Shown here: positions 34,301 through 44,972 of the stretch, in pieces
Layout of the letters: each line of letters opens with the position of its first letter
How positions within the stretch are numbered: the first letter of the stretch is position 1
DNA from: Tuctoria greenei
Taxonomy: Eukaryota; Streptophyta; Magnoliopsida; Poales; Poaceae
Direction of reading: 5' to 3'
DNA: 64,000 nt
Assembly (NCBI GenBank): GCA_036927565.1
Contig: JAYESD010000001.1
Coordinates: 111,953,110-112,017,109, forward strand
The notes under the pieces: model-generated
The model's input: only the letters and a program-made list of their open reading frames with translations
Database searches by the model: none
Told to the model about the DNA's origin: nothing
Made by a program: the position numbers and the translations under genes

Positions 34301-35798
34301 CCTATACCTCTGCCATGTCCAGCGTCTTAACAACGCTGAAGCTAATGAACTCTTGATGAAAGCTTCATCTGGAGCTCAAGCTCTCGACAGAGTTTTTGTC
34401 CGGAGATTGTAAGGACCTGCAGCTCAGTCTGCCGAAGTGAGTGATGGGGACGAGACTAGAACCCAGAAGCTGGCAGTCCTGGTGGCTCAGCACCCACAAA
34501 GGATTGTAGGTGCTGTAGGAAGCTCCGAGCAACCCAGCACGCAAGATCCAGAAGCTCAAGTCAGCACTGATGCATGGATTTCGGAGATCTGGAGCTACTT
34601 GAAAGATAATATCCTTCTTGAAGAATGTTCTTCCACTGACCGAATCATCAAATTGGCTAAAAGATACGCGCTGGTAGAAGGGGATATCTATCAAAGTGGT
34701 GCCAACGGCATTCTAATGTGGTGCATTGCACGGGAAGAAGGACTCGAGCTCCTCGTAGAAATCCATGGAGGCGAGTGCGGGACGTATTCTCGCACTATGG
34801 TTGGTAAAGCCTTCCGGCAAGGCTTTTACTGGCCTACATCACTCCAGGATGCAGTTGAGCTGGTAAAGAAGTGTGAAGCATGCCAGGTTCACGCGAAACA
34901 AATTCACACACTAGCTCAGTCACTGCAAATGATACCTCCTACATGGCCATTCGTTGTGTGGGGGATGGACATTTTGGGACCTTTCCTAAAAGCCGACAGA
35001 GGTTACATGTTCCTGTACGTCGCCATCGCCAAGTTCACCAAAAGGTCGGAATCTACTCCAGTGTGAAAATTAACAAGAAATCTGCTATCAAGTTCTTGAA
35101 GTACATAGTTTGCAGATTTGGAGTTCCGAACAGAGTCAAAGCTAACAATGGAATCCAATTCACAAGTGCAGCATTCCAAGAGTATTGTGAAGATCTCGGC
35201 ATACAAGTCAGCTACAAATGAGTAGCTCACCCGACAAATAATGGACAAGCTGAGAGAGCAAATGCAGAGATACTAAAAGGACTCAAGACACGAACATATG
35301 AGCGCCTGAAGAAACACGGAGGAAACTGGATAGAGGAGCTTCCGTCTGCACTGTGGGCTAGCAAGAGAACACCTAACCGATCAACTGGAGAGACACCCTT
35401 CTTCTTTGTGTACGAAGCCGAAGTGGTCCTTCCTCCAAAGATCACCATGGGGTCACTCTAGGTCTGAACCTTCGACAAAGCCGCGCAGGACAAGCTCCGG
35501 CGTGAAGAGCTAGACCTAGTCGACGAGGTAAGGTGCCAAGCAGTTGTTCGGAATGCACGATACCACCAGGTGCTCTGGGGCTATCATCAAAGGTTTATGC
35601 AGAACCGGTAGCTTGAAGAAGGTGAGCTGGTGCTGCGGAGAATACTAACAAAAGAAGGGATGAACAAACTCTCCCCAGGCAAGGAAGGTTCCTTATGAGA
35701 AAGTGTCCCGCCCCATATGCATTCGCTTGGCAACAGAGGATGGGGCTCGACTTCCCAATCCATGGAATATTGAGCACCTCCTTAATTTTTATGCTTAG
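31389..35798 (+). pseudogene. pol: Tat element E pol: protease, RT, two RNase H domains, integrase
   Basis: The protease (31389-32141) is marked by VFLDGGVALNLLS and a stop right after it. RT (about 32260-33166) shows NANGKLWMCID, TTLNKACPKDPFPLSRID, FLDAYSRYHQI and TAMPFGLKN. The catalytic YVDD appears as VEVDDIVVK. The gypsy RNase H (33167-33930) has a repeat insertion at 33385-33700. A second RNase H (about 33990-34412) has LYFDGS, MAEYEAL and GDSQL; the last catalytic Asp is Asn in NAEANEL. Integrase (34437-35690) has the zinc finger (HGGEC, CEACQVHAKQ), MDILGPF and NNGQAERANAEIL. The pol tail NPWNIEHLLNFYA ends at TAG 35796-35798. Many stops and frameshifts. Confidence 0.88.
33385..33700 (+). 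repeat. In-frame repeats within the gypsy RNase H of element E
   Basis: Five or so units encode DPSRRVRIADEEDP, DPSWRVHIAQEEN, DPSERVW and similar. Nucleotide units contain GACCCCTCCNNGAGGGTC near-palindromes. Position is identical to the array in Tat1 (between VLVAE and the IS/YFxS strand). Confidence 0.75.
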
Positions 35799-36516
35799 CT
35801 TCACAGAGATGAGTCTGTATTTACACATAATGTAAATTATAGAGTCTATGGACAGAGTCGGGTAGGTCCTAGACAAAAAGCACACTTAACTTGGTCATTG
35901 TACTTTAAGTGTAGCTTACCTACCCTGGGTTAGAACAAGATGAAATAGCACACTTAGTTTGGTTCTGTACTCTAAGTGTGTCCTTGTTTCTCCTATAACC
36001 CAGACCTATTATGAAAGACATTTTTGTGTGAAAGCAGACTCTACGTGCATTAATTTTGTATAGGCTTCTTACTTTTATATCTCTTCCTTCTTGTCTATAA
36101 CGAAGTTGTGAATTTCTTTTTGAAATTTAGTCCAAGTGATTCATTTGGTATATAAATTATATTGTTGATATTCATTCGGATATTAGCATTGCTCGGTGGT
36201 CTACTCGCCTAAAAACCAAAGCCAATGACGAGTCCGAAGTGCGCTATCGATTAGACTGGTCAGGAACCCTAAGTACGCCACTCTAGCTATATCCTAGCAG
36301 ATCCCAGTAGGGCAGATACAGAAGGAATTTGGATATAAAGAGATTGCATCAATATACTTGTTATCACGTTCAATTCCTTTGGATCCAGAATTCAAATAAG
36401 AACAGTAATCCACAAACAAATTATAGACAAGAGGATGAATTTTAATCCTTTTCTTGTCTTTAATAAGCAGGAAAAATGAAAAACTCATGGCGATGGTGGA
36501 TGATGCCAGAGCTACT
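35799..36516 (+). other. Element E, noncoding stretch between pol and the repeat array
   Basis: About 720 bp of AT-rich sequence. It has a short direct duplication of an AAAGCACACTTAACTTGG-like segment (around 35877-35970) and no credible coding frame. Confidence 0.5.
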
Positions 36517-36860
36517 AAGCTCCGACAACCTCAGGGGGCCCACCGTCGATGTTATACGCATTGATAGTAGGCGCTGTCAAAGATACAAAGCTTCAACAAC
36601 CCCCAGGGGGCCGTCATTGATATTCTACACATTGGCAGTGGGCGCCACCAAAGCTACAAAGCTCCGACAACCCCTGGGGGGCCGCCGTCGATGTATTACG
36701 CGTTGACAGTGGGCACCGTCGAAGGCAGGAAACTCCGACAACCCACAGGGGGCCCGCTGTCGACGTTCTATACGCTGACAGTGGGCGCTGTCAAAGCCAG
36801 GAAGCTACGACAACTCCCAGGGGGCCCGTCGTCGACGTCACAAAGGGCCTTCGGAGGTGT
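36517..36860 (+). repeat. 71-bp tandem repeat array (5 copies) in Tat element E
   Basis: Unit starts are at 36517, 36588, 36659, 36730 and 36802, so the period is 71-72 bp. Each unit has CTCCGACAACC, then CAGGGGGCCC, then GTCGATGT-type sequence, and CGCATTGACAGTGGGCGC. It lies downstream of pol and downstream of the 3' end of the antisense gene. Confidence 0.88.
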
Positions 36861-37114
36861 CAGATGTAAACTTTGGACCTAAGAGCCAACGTTCTAGATA
36901 CATGTTTGGATTGATAAAGTCTCCAAGTCACTATCAAATCCGTATTGGTACATGTCCGCAATGAAATTGTGCCCATGTACCAGGGGGCCAACAATATAAA
37001 GGGCAAAGCATTGAAGACATACAAAATGGGAAAATGAAATTCATTCATTCAAAGGATTGGATTTCATTCATTCAAAATTAGAGAATTACAAGTGAAGGCA
37101 AGAAGAAAAAATCC
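36861..37114. other. Gap between repeat array and antisense gene
   Basis: No feature beyond the short duplication ATTCATTCATTCAAA (about 37037 and 37064). It would be the 3' untranslated region of the antisense gene. Confidence 0.45.
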
Positions 37115-40100
37115 TTAGCTACTAGAGGTCCTATGGAAGAACGAGGCAAATGTCTGGGTAGCTTCTTGAATGCTGGCACTGGCGGCATCTTCCTCCTCAG
37201 CAACGGGTCCTTCGAGTACCGGATCTAGAGACAACTAGGAGTATCGTCTTTTGAAACATGTTAGAACATATTCGGCGACATTCTTGGCTAGGGACTTCCC
37301 TTCTGTCTCTAGTTGGTCGACAATGACGTCACCCATTGCATCAAGTTTGTTGCCGGTAGAGCTCAACGCCACCAACGCCTTGTCCAGCTCTGGCTCCAGG
37401 TTAGCCGGATGTACTGGACTGAAGTCAAGTGGCACCAAAGCTTTGTTACCTCGCCTTAGGATTTCCCAGACTCTCTGGGACTCAGTTGCCCTCAAGCTCC
37501 TTAATTCCTCCAGTGACCTTCTAGCAGTCGTGAGCTCCGAACCCTCCCGGGCGAAGCGCTCAACCTCCTTAGCATGCTGCTGGATCCTTTCGGCAACGTG
37601 CTTTTCACAGTCAGCAAGCTCTGTCTTCCGGAGGTGGATGCAGTTCTTGCGGTCCGCCAGGTCCTTCTACCTACCCTTCACTCTTTCCTCATGAGTGGAG
37701 ATGTCAGTCTCTATCTTGGAGACATTCTCCCCCACCAGCCAGATCCGATGCTTCTCTTCTTCGCACCACAGCTTGAATTGTTCGGCACGATCAGCCAGGC
37801 TCTTCTCGCATGGCAGAATTTCTGGGAGAGTTCATACCCCCACTTCAACAGTTCCTCCTCTTTTTCTAGGAACTTTTCCTCCTTTTTGTCGAGGGCTTCC
37901 TGGCGCTTGAGGAGCACCTCGTTTAACTCGTCAAGGCTGTCCGAGCGGCTATCAGATGCCTCATTGGTCTCCTTGGCGTGCCCGAATATCTTCCGGGTCT
38001 TCTCATTGAGGGTCTTGTTGGCGGCCTCTCGCTCATTCAACAAGCGGTCCCACCGTGTTAGTCGGGCCTTCTCCTTGTCAATCTACTCCCGCTAGTTCGC
38101 AAGCCTTGATTACGTCAGCTTAGGCTTGAAGTAAAGTCTGTTGCGCCAATGCCTCAGGGTGTGGTGCTCTTCTTAGAGGACCTTACTGTCATGGTCGAAG
38201 GCAAGATGAACTTGACAAAGACTGGAGCAAGCATTGTCTATATACAACACCATAGGAATTTGATCCGGACTAGCCTGGATCTCCTCCGTCGGTTCTAGCG
38301 GGTCTTCCAAGATGACTGAGGGGCCCATGGTGCGAGCTCCCTCTCTAGCAACACCACAGTGGCAGGACCAATCGTCAGAAGCTCCTTCACCTCCATAGCA
38401 CTCAGAGCCGATGAGGAAGGTATCCCTGTCGGATCTTTAGTTGTTGGCTCGATGGGTTGAGAACCCGCAGCCGACTCCTCTGGGGGCTCCGGCTCGGACA
38501 TGGACACCTCCGGAGCAATCACCTTTAGGGCTGGCACTACAACTTCGTCCGAGGCTCCCACCACCTCGGGTGAGATGCTGTAGCTTCATTTACTTCCGAC
38601 TAGATGTCGGAGCTTCTGCCATCTCCGGCTCCAATTCTAGATCCTCAACCACTGGCTCTGAAACCGCTGGTGCTTCTTCACGAGTCTCTTACCCGTGGTC
38701 CATCGCTACCGAAGGAACTTCTCGCGTTGTCGCTGGACTTGTTTCCATGACAGCTGACACCGGAGCTATCGTGTACTCAGCCACCACTGGAGGAGGTGCT
38801 GGGGTTGAAAAAGGAGCTTCTGCCTGCACAGCCTCAGCTGTGGGAGCAGGGGCTGGAGCTTTAGTTTTCTTTTTTGATACCCTGGAAACAAAAGATCAAA
38901 AAATTCAAAACATAGTAAAGATAAAATAGGAACTCAAGGTGAGAAGACAATTCTTACCTTCGGAGGATTCCACTCCAATTGCTGGCGAACTTCTTCTTCT
39001 GTGGCCCGGAGTCATGGCTCACCGAACCTGGTGAGAAAGAGACTTCGGATCTAGGTCGGGAGCTTGCTGCAGGAGTTGGAGTCACCTCATTTGGGACCTC
39101 CCTCGGCTGGGAAGGACCCCCTAACCTGGAGCCTGTAGCCAACACTGTGGTCAGGGTTGATTTGTCGGAGCTAGCATCCCTCATGGACGCCAGCTCTGAA
39201 GAAGGTTTGGTCGTTGAAGCTTAGCTTGGTCAGGGAGAAGATGCAGCTGGAGATGGAGCCGATCTAATGGAGCTCCCATTAGTGTGTCTCAACTTCCTCT
39301 TCTAGCTGGAAGATTCGGCTGACTCCTTGCCCTTGCCCTTGCTGGTGTCGTTGACCCTCTGGCTTGGAGCAGTGGGAGCCCTCCTTTTCAAAGCTTCGGG
39401 AATAGAAATTCTGGAGGTCCCACGCTTCTCCACCAAGCTGAGGTCGTCCAGCTCTGGCATCCCCTTTCGAAGCTCCCTCCTAAACTCAGGAAACATGTTA
39501 AGAGGGAGGAAGTCCACTGGCGGAGTCAAGGCGTCCTGGGTGATGGCTCCATGATGAAGCTTCTAAGAGATGAAGCTTCAAAGCATTATCATTCAAATTA
39601 GTTTGAAGACAAATTTTGATCTGGTTATGATACATCTTGTTGTTGAAAGCCCAGCGTGCCACTCCCTTTTCTTCAGTGGAGCCCACCTGTTGACTGGGAA
39701 GTTGCTGAAGACCATCTTAGGTGTCACTCCACCATCCACGCATTGTTGGATCCTAGTTAGGACGGGTTCATATGCTTTAGATAATTCTGGAGCTGCATTT
39801 CAGGCGTCAATGTCGACATTGGGGAGGCTCTTAGGCAATTCTAGCCTGTTGTGATGATCCACCGTGATGAACACCCAGTCCTTCTTCTAGTAGTCCCACT
39901 TCCTAGAGTGGAAGGTCTTCAAGTACTTGAAGGGAGAGTTATTGCGCTTCACAAAGTAGTAGAAGCCGATCAACTCATTCCCCTTCCCAGTAGTGTGGAC
40001 CGTGAAGAAGGTCCAGAAGATCTTGATGCTTGCCGGCACACTCACCTACATCTCGCCGAAGTGGACGAAAGTCGCCACTAGCAAGAATGAGTGTAGGCCG

Positions 40101-40345
40101 AGGTGATGAAAATGGAGCTCATAGAGGTCCAACAACATCAGGAGGAAGCTTTAAAAAGGTGGGATCATCTCCACCATGGCATACGCTGAGAAGTAGACGA
40201 TCTCTGCGGCGCTTTCCTTCTTGAAGGGAAGCTTGCCAAAGCGGATCGAGTTGTTGAAGGAGGTGCTGGACCACCACATTTAGGTCCGGACCCTTGACAA
40301 ATCATCGTCGGTATTTATCTTGCTGCAAGGAAGACCCAACTCCAT
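37115..40345 (-). pseudogene. Antisense accessory gene of Tat element E, with one intron
   Basis: Opposite to pol. The likely start is the ATG at 40345 (MELGLPCSKINTDDDLSRVR); the end is TAA at 37115-37117 (after FFHRTSSS). The N-terminal 250 or so codons hold a globular domain (NSIRFGKLPFKKESAAEIV, LYELHFHHLGLHSFLL, IKIFWTFFTV, SRKWDY). It resembles grass proteins annotated as 'putative gypsy type transposon' (my recollection, not searched). A low-complexity Ser/Pro/Ala-rich middle follows, then a coiled coil (about 38043-37711, rich in LLKRQEALDKKEEKFLEKEE). The C-terminal helix-rich part is 37495-37115. Stops, for example after SRVRT, FKRRYS and MDHG, show it is dead in this copy. Related antisense genes are reported in Grande-type Tat elements. 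Confidence 0.72.
38882..38957 (-). other. Spliceosomal intron (76 bp) in the antisense gene
   Basis: On the minus strand the exon ends CGAAG, followed by GTAAG at 38957. The intron is T-rich and ends TTTCCAG at 38882. The next exon begins GGTATC. Joining gives CGA AGG GTA TCA AAA AAG (RRVSKK), which keeps the frame from the SGILRR side into KTKAPAPAPTAEAV. Without splicing the frame stops at once (TAA in the donor). Confidence 0.82.
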
Positions 40346-40872
40346 TGCGGAAAAGCAGAGCACAAGTTGGAAAAACTATGGAAGGGTAGAGTAATTCTGA
40401 GCGCAAGTTCGAATAATGGCATAAAGAATCCTCTAACTGTGCAGGTTTTCCTTCTTAAGTAAGCCTCCGCAATGCTTGTATCGAAACTGTGTCGGGGTTA
40501 AGATCTCATTTCAAAAGTTTACCTTATCAATGACAAGCGAGTCCCGGTCCAATCTAGTGAAAAAGTCGCACCAGGTGAACCATTGTCATGATGGGAAGTT
40601 GGAACCCCGAGGGCGGCAGCCTGATAGGGTTGCAGAGGTTGCACTCGAAACCAATACGATTTTCGTATTGGAAACCAGCGACCTTCAATTCCGTGTGATC
40701 CACACGCCAGGATCTCACCCGCCATACCAAGAGGAGCCACGTGGCGATGGTTTAACTGCAGACCATCACCCTAATGGCCCAGGAAAAGTCATTTGAAGCT
40801 GCAGCGCGAGAGTCGATGATGGCCCCACCTCGGGTACCAAAATCTCTCCCAGTGGTGTGCTCGGGGGGCCAC
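40346..40872 (+). other. 3' untranslated region and polypurine tract of element E
   Basis: Noncoding. About 40635-40725 matches the corresponding region of Tat G in reverse (ATACGATTTTCGTATTGG, AGCGACCTTCAATTCCGTG). It is the presumed promoter side of the antisense gene. The polypurine tract GGGGGGCCAC (40863-40872) abuts the 3' LTR. Confidence 0.7.
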
Positions 40873-40919
40873 TGTCGGTACCCAGGATATTAGGTACCCA
40901 TTGTTACCGTGATTAAAAC
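40873..40919 (+). repeat. 3' LTR of Tat element E, first 47 bp
   Basis: TGTCGGTACCCAGGATATTA and onward matches the start of the 5' LTR at 28971. It ends in AAAAC (40915-40919), the target duplication of chromovirus F. The LTR resumes after F at 56795/56800. Confidence 0.9.
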
Positions 40920-43900
40920 TTCGAGGACCGGAATCCACACATCCGAGGATCTCATTGGGTGGTGTCGTGCGATGCGACATCCAACAGTATACAAGAATAG
41001 AACCAGAATAAAGTACAAGACCAAGTCATTTATTTAATACACAGCGGAAGTTTTTACAATACTATAGGAAAAAGAAATATATATATATCATAGCTACGCT
41101 CTCGGCACTAGCTATGCAAAAGCAAAGTTATCCATGCCTGGGATACTTTGCACTAGCAACACGCAAACTATGGCGGCGTGCAGGGTTCCCACTCGGCTGT
41201 ACACCCTGGAGGGGGTGTTGCCTCATCGTCAAACCCATCCTCAATAGAGTAACCTGCAAAAAATCGTTAACTGCAAACGTGCGCATAAGGCTCAGCAAGA
41301 CTAACCCGTCTCACTAGACATATGCAAGGTGGATGCTAAACATAGGTAAGTTGAAGAATAAATGTCTCGCCTACAAGTTGATCCTTATAATCAAGTTTTA
41401 AGTAGCAAATGACATTTCCCAAGCACGGCACATCATGGGCTTCACAATCAAACAAGAAACGCTTTACCAATGATATGACATGCTCGAGACACATAATGCT
41501 ATTACAGCTAAAGTATGGGGAAATTGAAAATCTTTAGTTATACTATCTCTAAACCAAACAAGGTTGCAAAGTAATTATAATTCAATACCATATGACTTTT
41601 CTGACTTCTTTAGTATTTACTACGTCACCGCTCAGTGAACAAGTGGTACTCTATTACTGCGAGGGACAGTGATTGCAATCAAGACACACCCGGACAACAC
41701 GACACATACGTCGTTCGGAAGTGTCAGCGAGCACACCTGTACCTACATAACACTTCAGTACTAGGCGTATATGGCCACCTTTCACAAGAAACTCGAATGC
41801 TGAGCCCGTCTCACCTCCGCAAACAGAAGGTCTCCGCACGGAACACCTCATGTGTCCGCCGACCGATTTACACCTTACTGTCCTCAACCCACCCCTATCG
41901 ATGGTGAGTTAATGGGTCTCGACATCCCAGTTATCAAGTTACATCAGTTTATTGGATTCCATATGTCCATTATATTGCCGGTACAATTCAAGCTTGTCCG
42001 AAGGGGCTGCATACGGGCGGGCCTTAATCGACACAGGCAGGGCTATGCGACCGAGACTCAATTCTCGCCGCTTCCTATCCATTCCCTGCCCGGTCTCAAT
42101 TTCATTATATTAAGCCATTTTCTATTCGACCAATCCTGTGAGATACATCTCTCGCGAGTAGATTCCAACTACTCGACTTCTACCGTATCTCCTATGCATT
42201 TGCGAAGCAGTTACTACAGGTCAACTGTAACTCGTGCCAAATAAACCCTGGGATTTTTGGTCATGCATGTGGAGTATCATTCACCCTAAACGTAATGCAC
42301 AATTCATATACTACTCATCATAGTGATAAAGCAAAAGTTTATAAACGACTTAAATGCAAACCGGGGCTTGCCTTGTTGCAGGTCAGGTTCTGAGTTAGAA
42401 TTTGGAAGATGCTCTTCCAAGGCCTCTGACTCCTCCTCGACTTCGGTTACTATACGATATGCATAAAATACGGTATGAATGACTTTGAAAATATTTAATA
42501 TCAAGACCAGGATTTTAATTTATGGTGACCATTATAGGATAATTAGTTATTTGGCTTGGGAACGTTGAATTAGGTATTTAGGGAATACTATAGAAGTTCT
42601 TGCAAAGAACAGGAGATGATCAAAGTAGAGTGTGGTCTCTAAGATTATGGCAAGCAAATAACTTCCACAATTTTTAGAGATGAAACTGTAGCTTGAATAT
42701 AGCCATCAGTTGATAATCAAGATAGAGAAAATTGTCCTGGTCCTAGCAAAAGTGGTTTCATAAATTTCTAAGCCTTGGTGAAGAATTTATTGAGTTTCTA
42801 AGTTGACAAGAATTTCTGGAATTGTCTTGTAATTGAACTTTTAAGCATTTAGTCAATATTCAGTTTGAAATTGAATTAAGACTAGAATATGAGGTCCATT
42901 AAATCCAAGATTTTTACAGGAGCTAAGGTATGACTAAAGGAAGATTCAGTCCAAATTTGGGGCATAATAAAGCATCTGCATATCTGTGAAAATTCAATAA
43001 CTGAAAAAGGTAATTGAATTATACAGAGGTTAAAACAGGTGCAATGGCTCCCAAATTTTTACTGGTAGTCAAGAATAGGACAATAATTTTTTGTGAATTT
43101 TGGGGATTTTTCCAGGGAATACTTCATCTGGAAAAATTTCATTTTACTTGGGAAAGATTAATTTCTACAGAATTATATATTGATTTTCACAGAGCCTAAT
43201 TGGTACTGAGCGAAACTAGAGCTCAAGGGCTTTCAAACAAAATTTGTTTGAATGAATTTGGAGTATTCTACAGAAAGATATTCAATTTAGAAGTTTGGAC
43301 AAATTTTTGGAATTAAATACATCCCAAAGACCACGTGGCGCATTCTGGTTGAGGCAGCACCGGGGTCCACAGAATTAAAGCGTGCAGCCACACTAGATCT
43401 CAGCCGCACCGTGATCCTGCAGTGAATGGCAGGTGGGACCCGATGGGGTCATCGTCTACCTCGGGCCGGTGCTCGCGCGGAGCAGCACCCGCGGCGGTGG
43501 CTCGCCGGCGAGCTCGCCGCCGACTAAACCAACGGACCAGACTCGCAGAAACTTGCCGCCTGGGGGTTTTGGGGTCGCTGAGCACGATGGTGAGGTCAGT
43601 GGGTCCTGAAGCTCGCAGGAAAAGGTCGTGCGACGGCGGCGGCGGCGATGAGCGCTCGGGCAACATAGAACTCGCTCCAGAGTAGCTCAAATCACTTGGG
43701 AATTTCTCCAAAACCTTTCTGGGATGATGGAGTTCAAGGATCTGGGCGTAGAAGGGGAGTGAGTTGCCGGGAATCACGAGTTCGACGGTGAACCGAGGTT
43801 TTCTCACCGGCGGCGAGCAAAACTCGAAATTCAGAGCCGTTGCTCGATGATTCTTAATGGTTCTTGCTCAGACAGGAGCGCTAGGGCCTATAGAAACTAT

Positions 43901-44911
43901 CTCTAAGCAATTGCAAAGGTTGATTACTTGCAAAAAAGGAATCGACATGAAAACTTAGCTAGTTATCTACTTTCGGCCGTAGGGGAAACGAACAATAACT
44001 CGCTCAAGCTTCAACGATAAGGGAAATGGTTTGTACCATGAGCTAGATTTTGATCAGGCGCACCTTTTTGCTCTTTGGAGCTTGGCTTGAGACGGCGCGG
44101 AACGGCGGCACACCGCGGAGCAGTGGCGAGCGGCGGCGATGGCGCGCGGCGGAAGAAAAGTCGCGAGGCAGTGGAGCTGCGATCGGGGATGAGGAGTGAA
44201 GGGAGCTTCGGCCGGCCTTTTATAGGGCCGCGGCGAGCAGGCAGGCAGCTCGCTGGAGCTGCATACGCGCGCGCGGTGTCGAGCGGAGGTGCGTCGGTAC
44301 AGAGATGGCGGGGTCGAGCTGATCCGTTCAAAGAGGAGCTGACATGTGGGGCCCACTGTCCAGTGATACTCCCCACAGTTCAGTTACTAATTCATTTAAA
44401 AATAGAAGATCAACTCCAAAAATCATGAAATTTTGTGGAGATGGCAAATGAATTATTCTGAACACAATGGTGAACTCAAATCTTATGTTTAAAGAAGTTG
44501 GAGAAGAATTAAAAATTCAGATTTGAATTTGATTCAAATTTGCCAAGCACCTCAATTAAAATAGTAGATGAGTTTCTAAAATCTTGAAACTTTGTAAGCA
44601 TGCTATTGAGGAATTTAGGAGCTCATGGAAAAATTTAGAGCCCTTAATTTGAATATTTGGGTTAGAGCTTATTAGGGCTTCATTTTGCATTGCTTACTAA
44701 ATCTTATCCAAAAATTCTTATTCTTAAAAAGGGTGAATGAATATAATTTGGATTCATGGTGAAGTCCAATACCCATGTTAAAAGAATTTAACAATGAGTG
44801 CAAGAAAAGTTTTGGATGGCATAGTTCATGTGCACCATTATATTGGATATCTAAAATAGTTGATCACAAAACCCATATGAACTTAACATGCCATAAAAGT
44901 GGGGTTTTACA
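40920..44911 (-). repeat. 3' LTR of chromovirus F (3992 bp)
   Basis: On the element's strand it starts TGTAAAACCCC (44911) and ends near GGTCCTCGAA. The terminal TTCGAGGACC replaces the TGTGAGGACC of the other LTR (two changes). TATA box (minus strand) at 44216-44225 in a GC-rich island (about 43400-44360). The short frames that occur identically in the 5' LTR are LTR sequence, not genes. Confidence 0.94.
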
Positions 44912-44946
44912 TTCCTCCCCCCTTAAAAGAATCTCGTCCCGAGATT
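44912..44946 (-). other. Polypurine tract and hairpin of chromovirus F
   Basis: On the minus strand: AATCTCG-GGA-CGAGATT (44946-44930), then TTTTAAGGGGGGAGGA, then the LTR. Identical in layout to A. Confidence 0.85.
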
Positions 44947-44972
44947 ACCAAAGAAGGTAAAGGAAAAAGGAT

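Noticed and set aside
36517..36860. CRISPR-like appearance of regularly spaced repeats
   Set aside because: The 71-bp units are contiguous degenerate tandem repeats without unique spacers, in a plant retrotransposon.
41635..42244. Frames of 77-157 codons repeated at 53535-54125 and partly at 5822-6409
   Set aside because: LTR sequence of the chromovirus family; no motif, and readable on both strands, as expected from composition.
44011..44428. Open frames of 100-121 codons on both strands, repeated at 55893-56310
   Set aside because: They lie in the GC-rich island of the F LTRs, appear twice only because the LTR is duplicated, and run across the TATA box. Related sequence in A (3660-3941) has changed frame.
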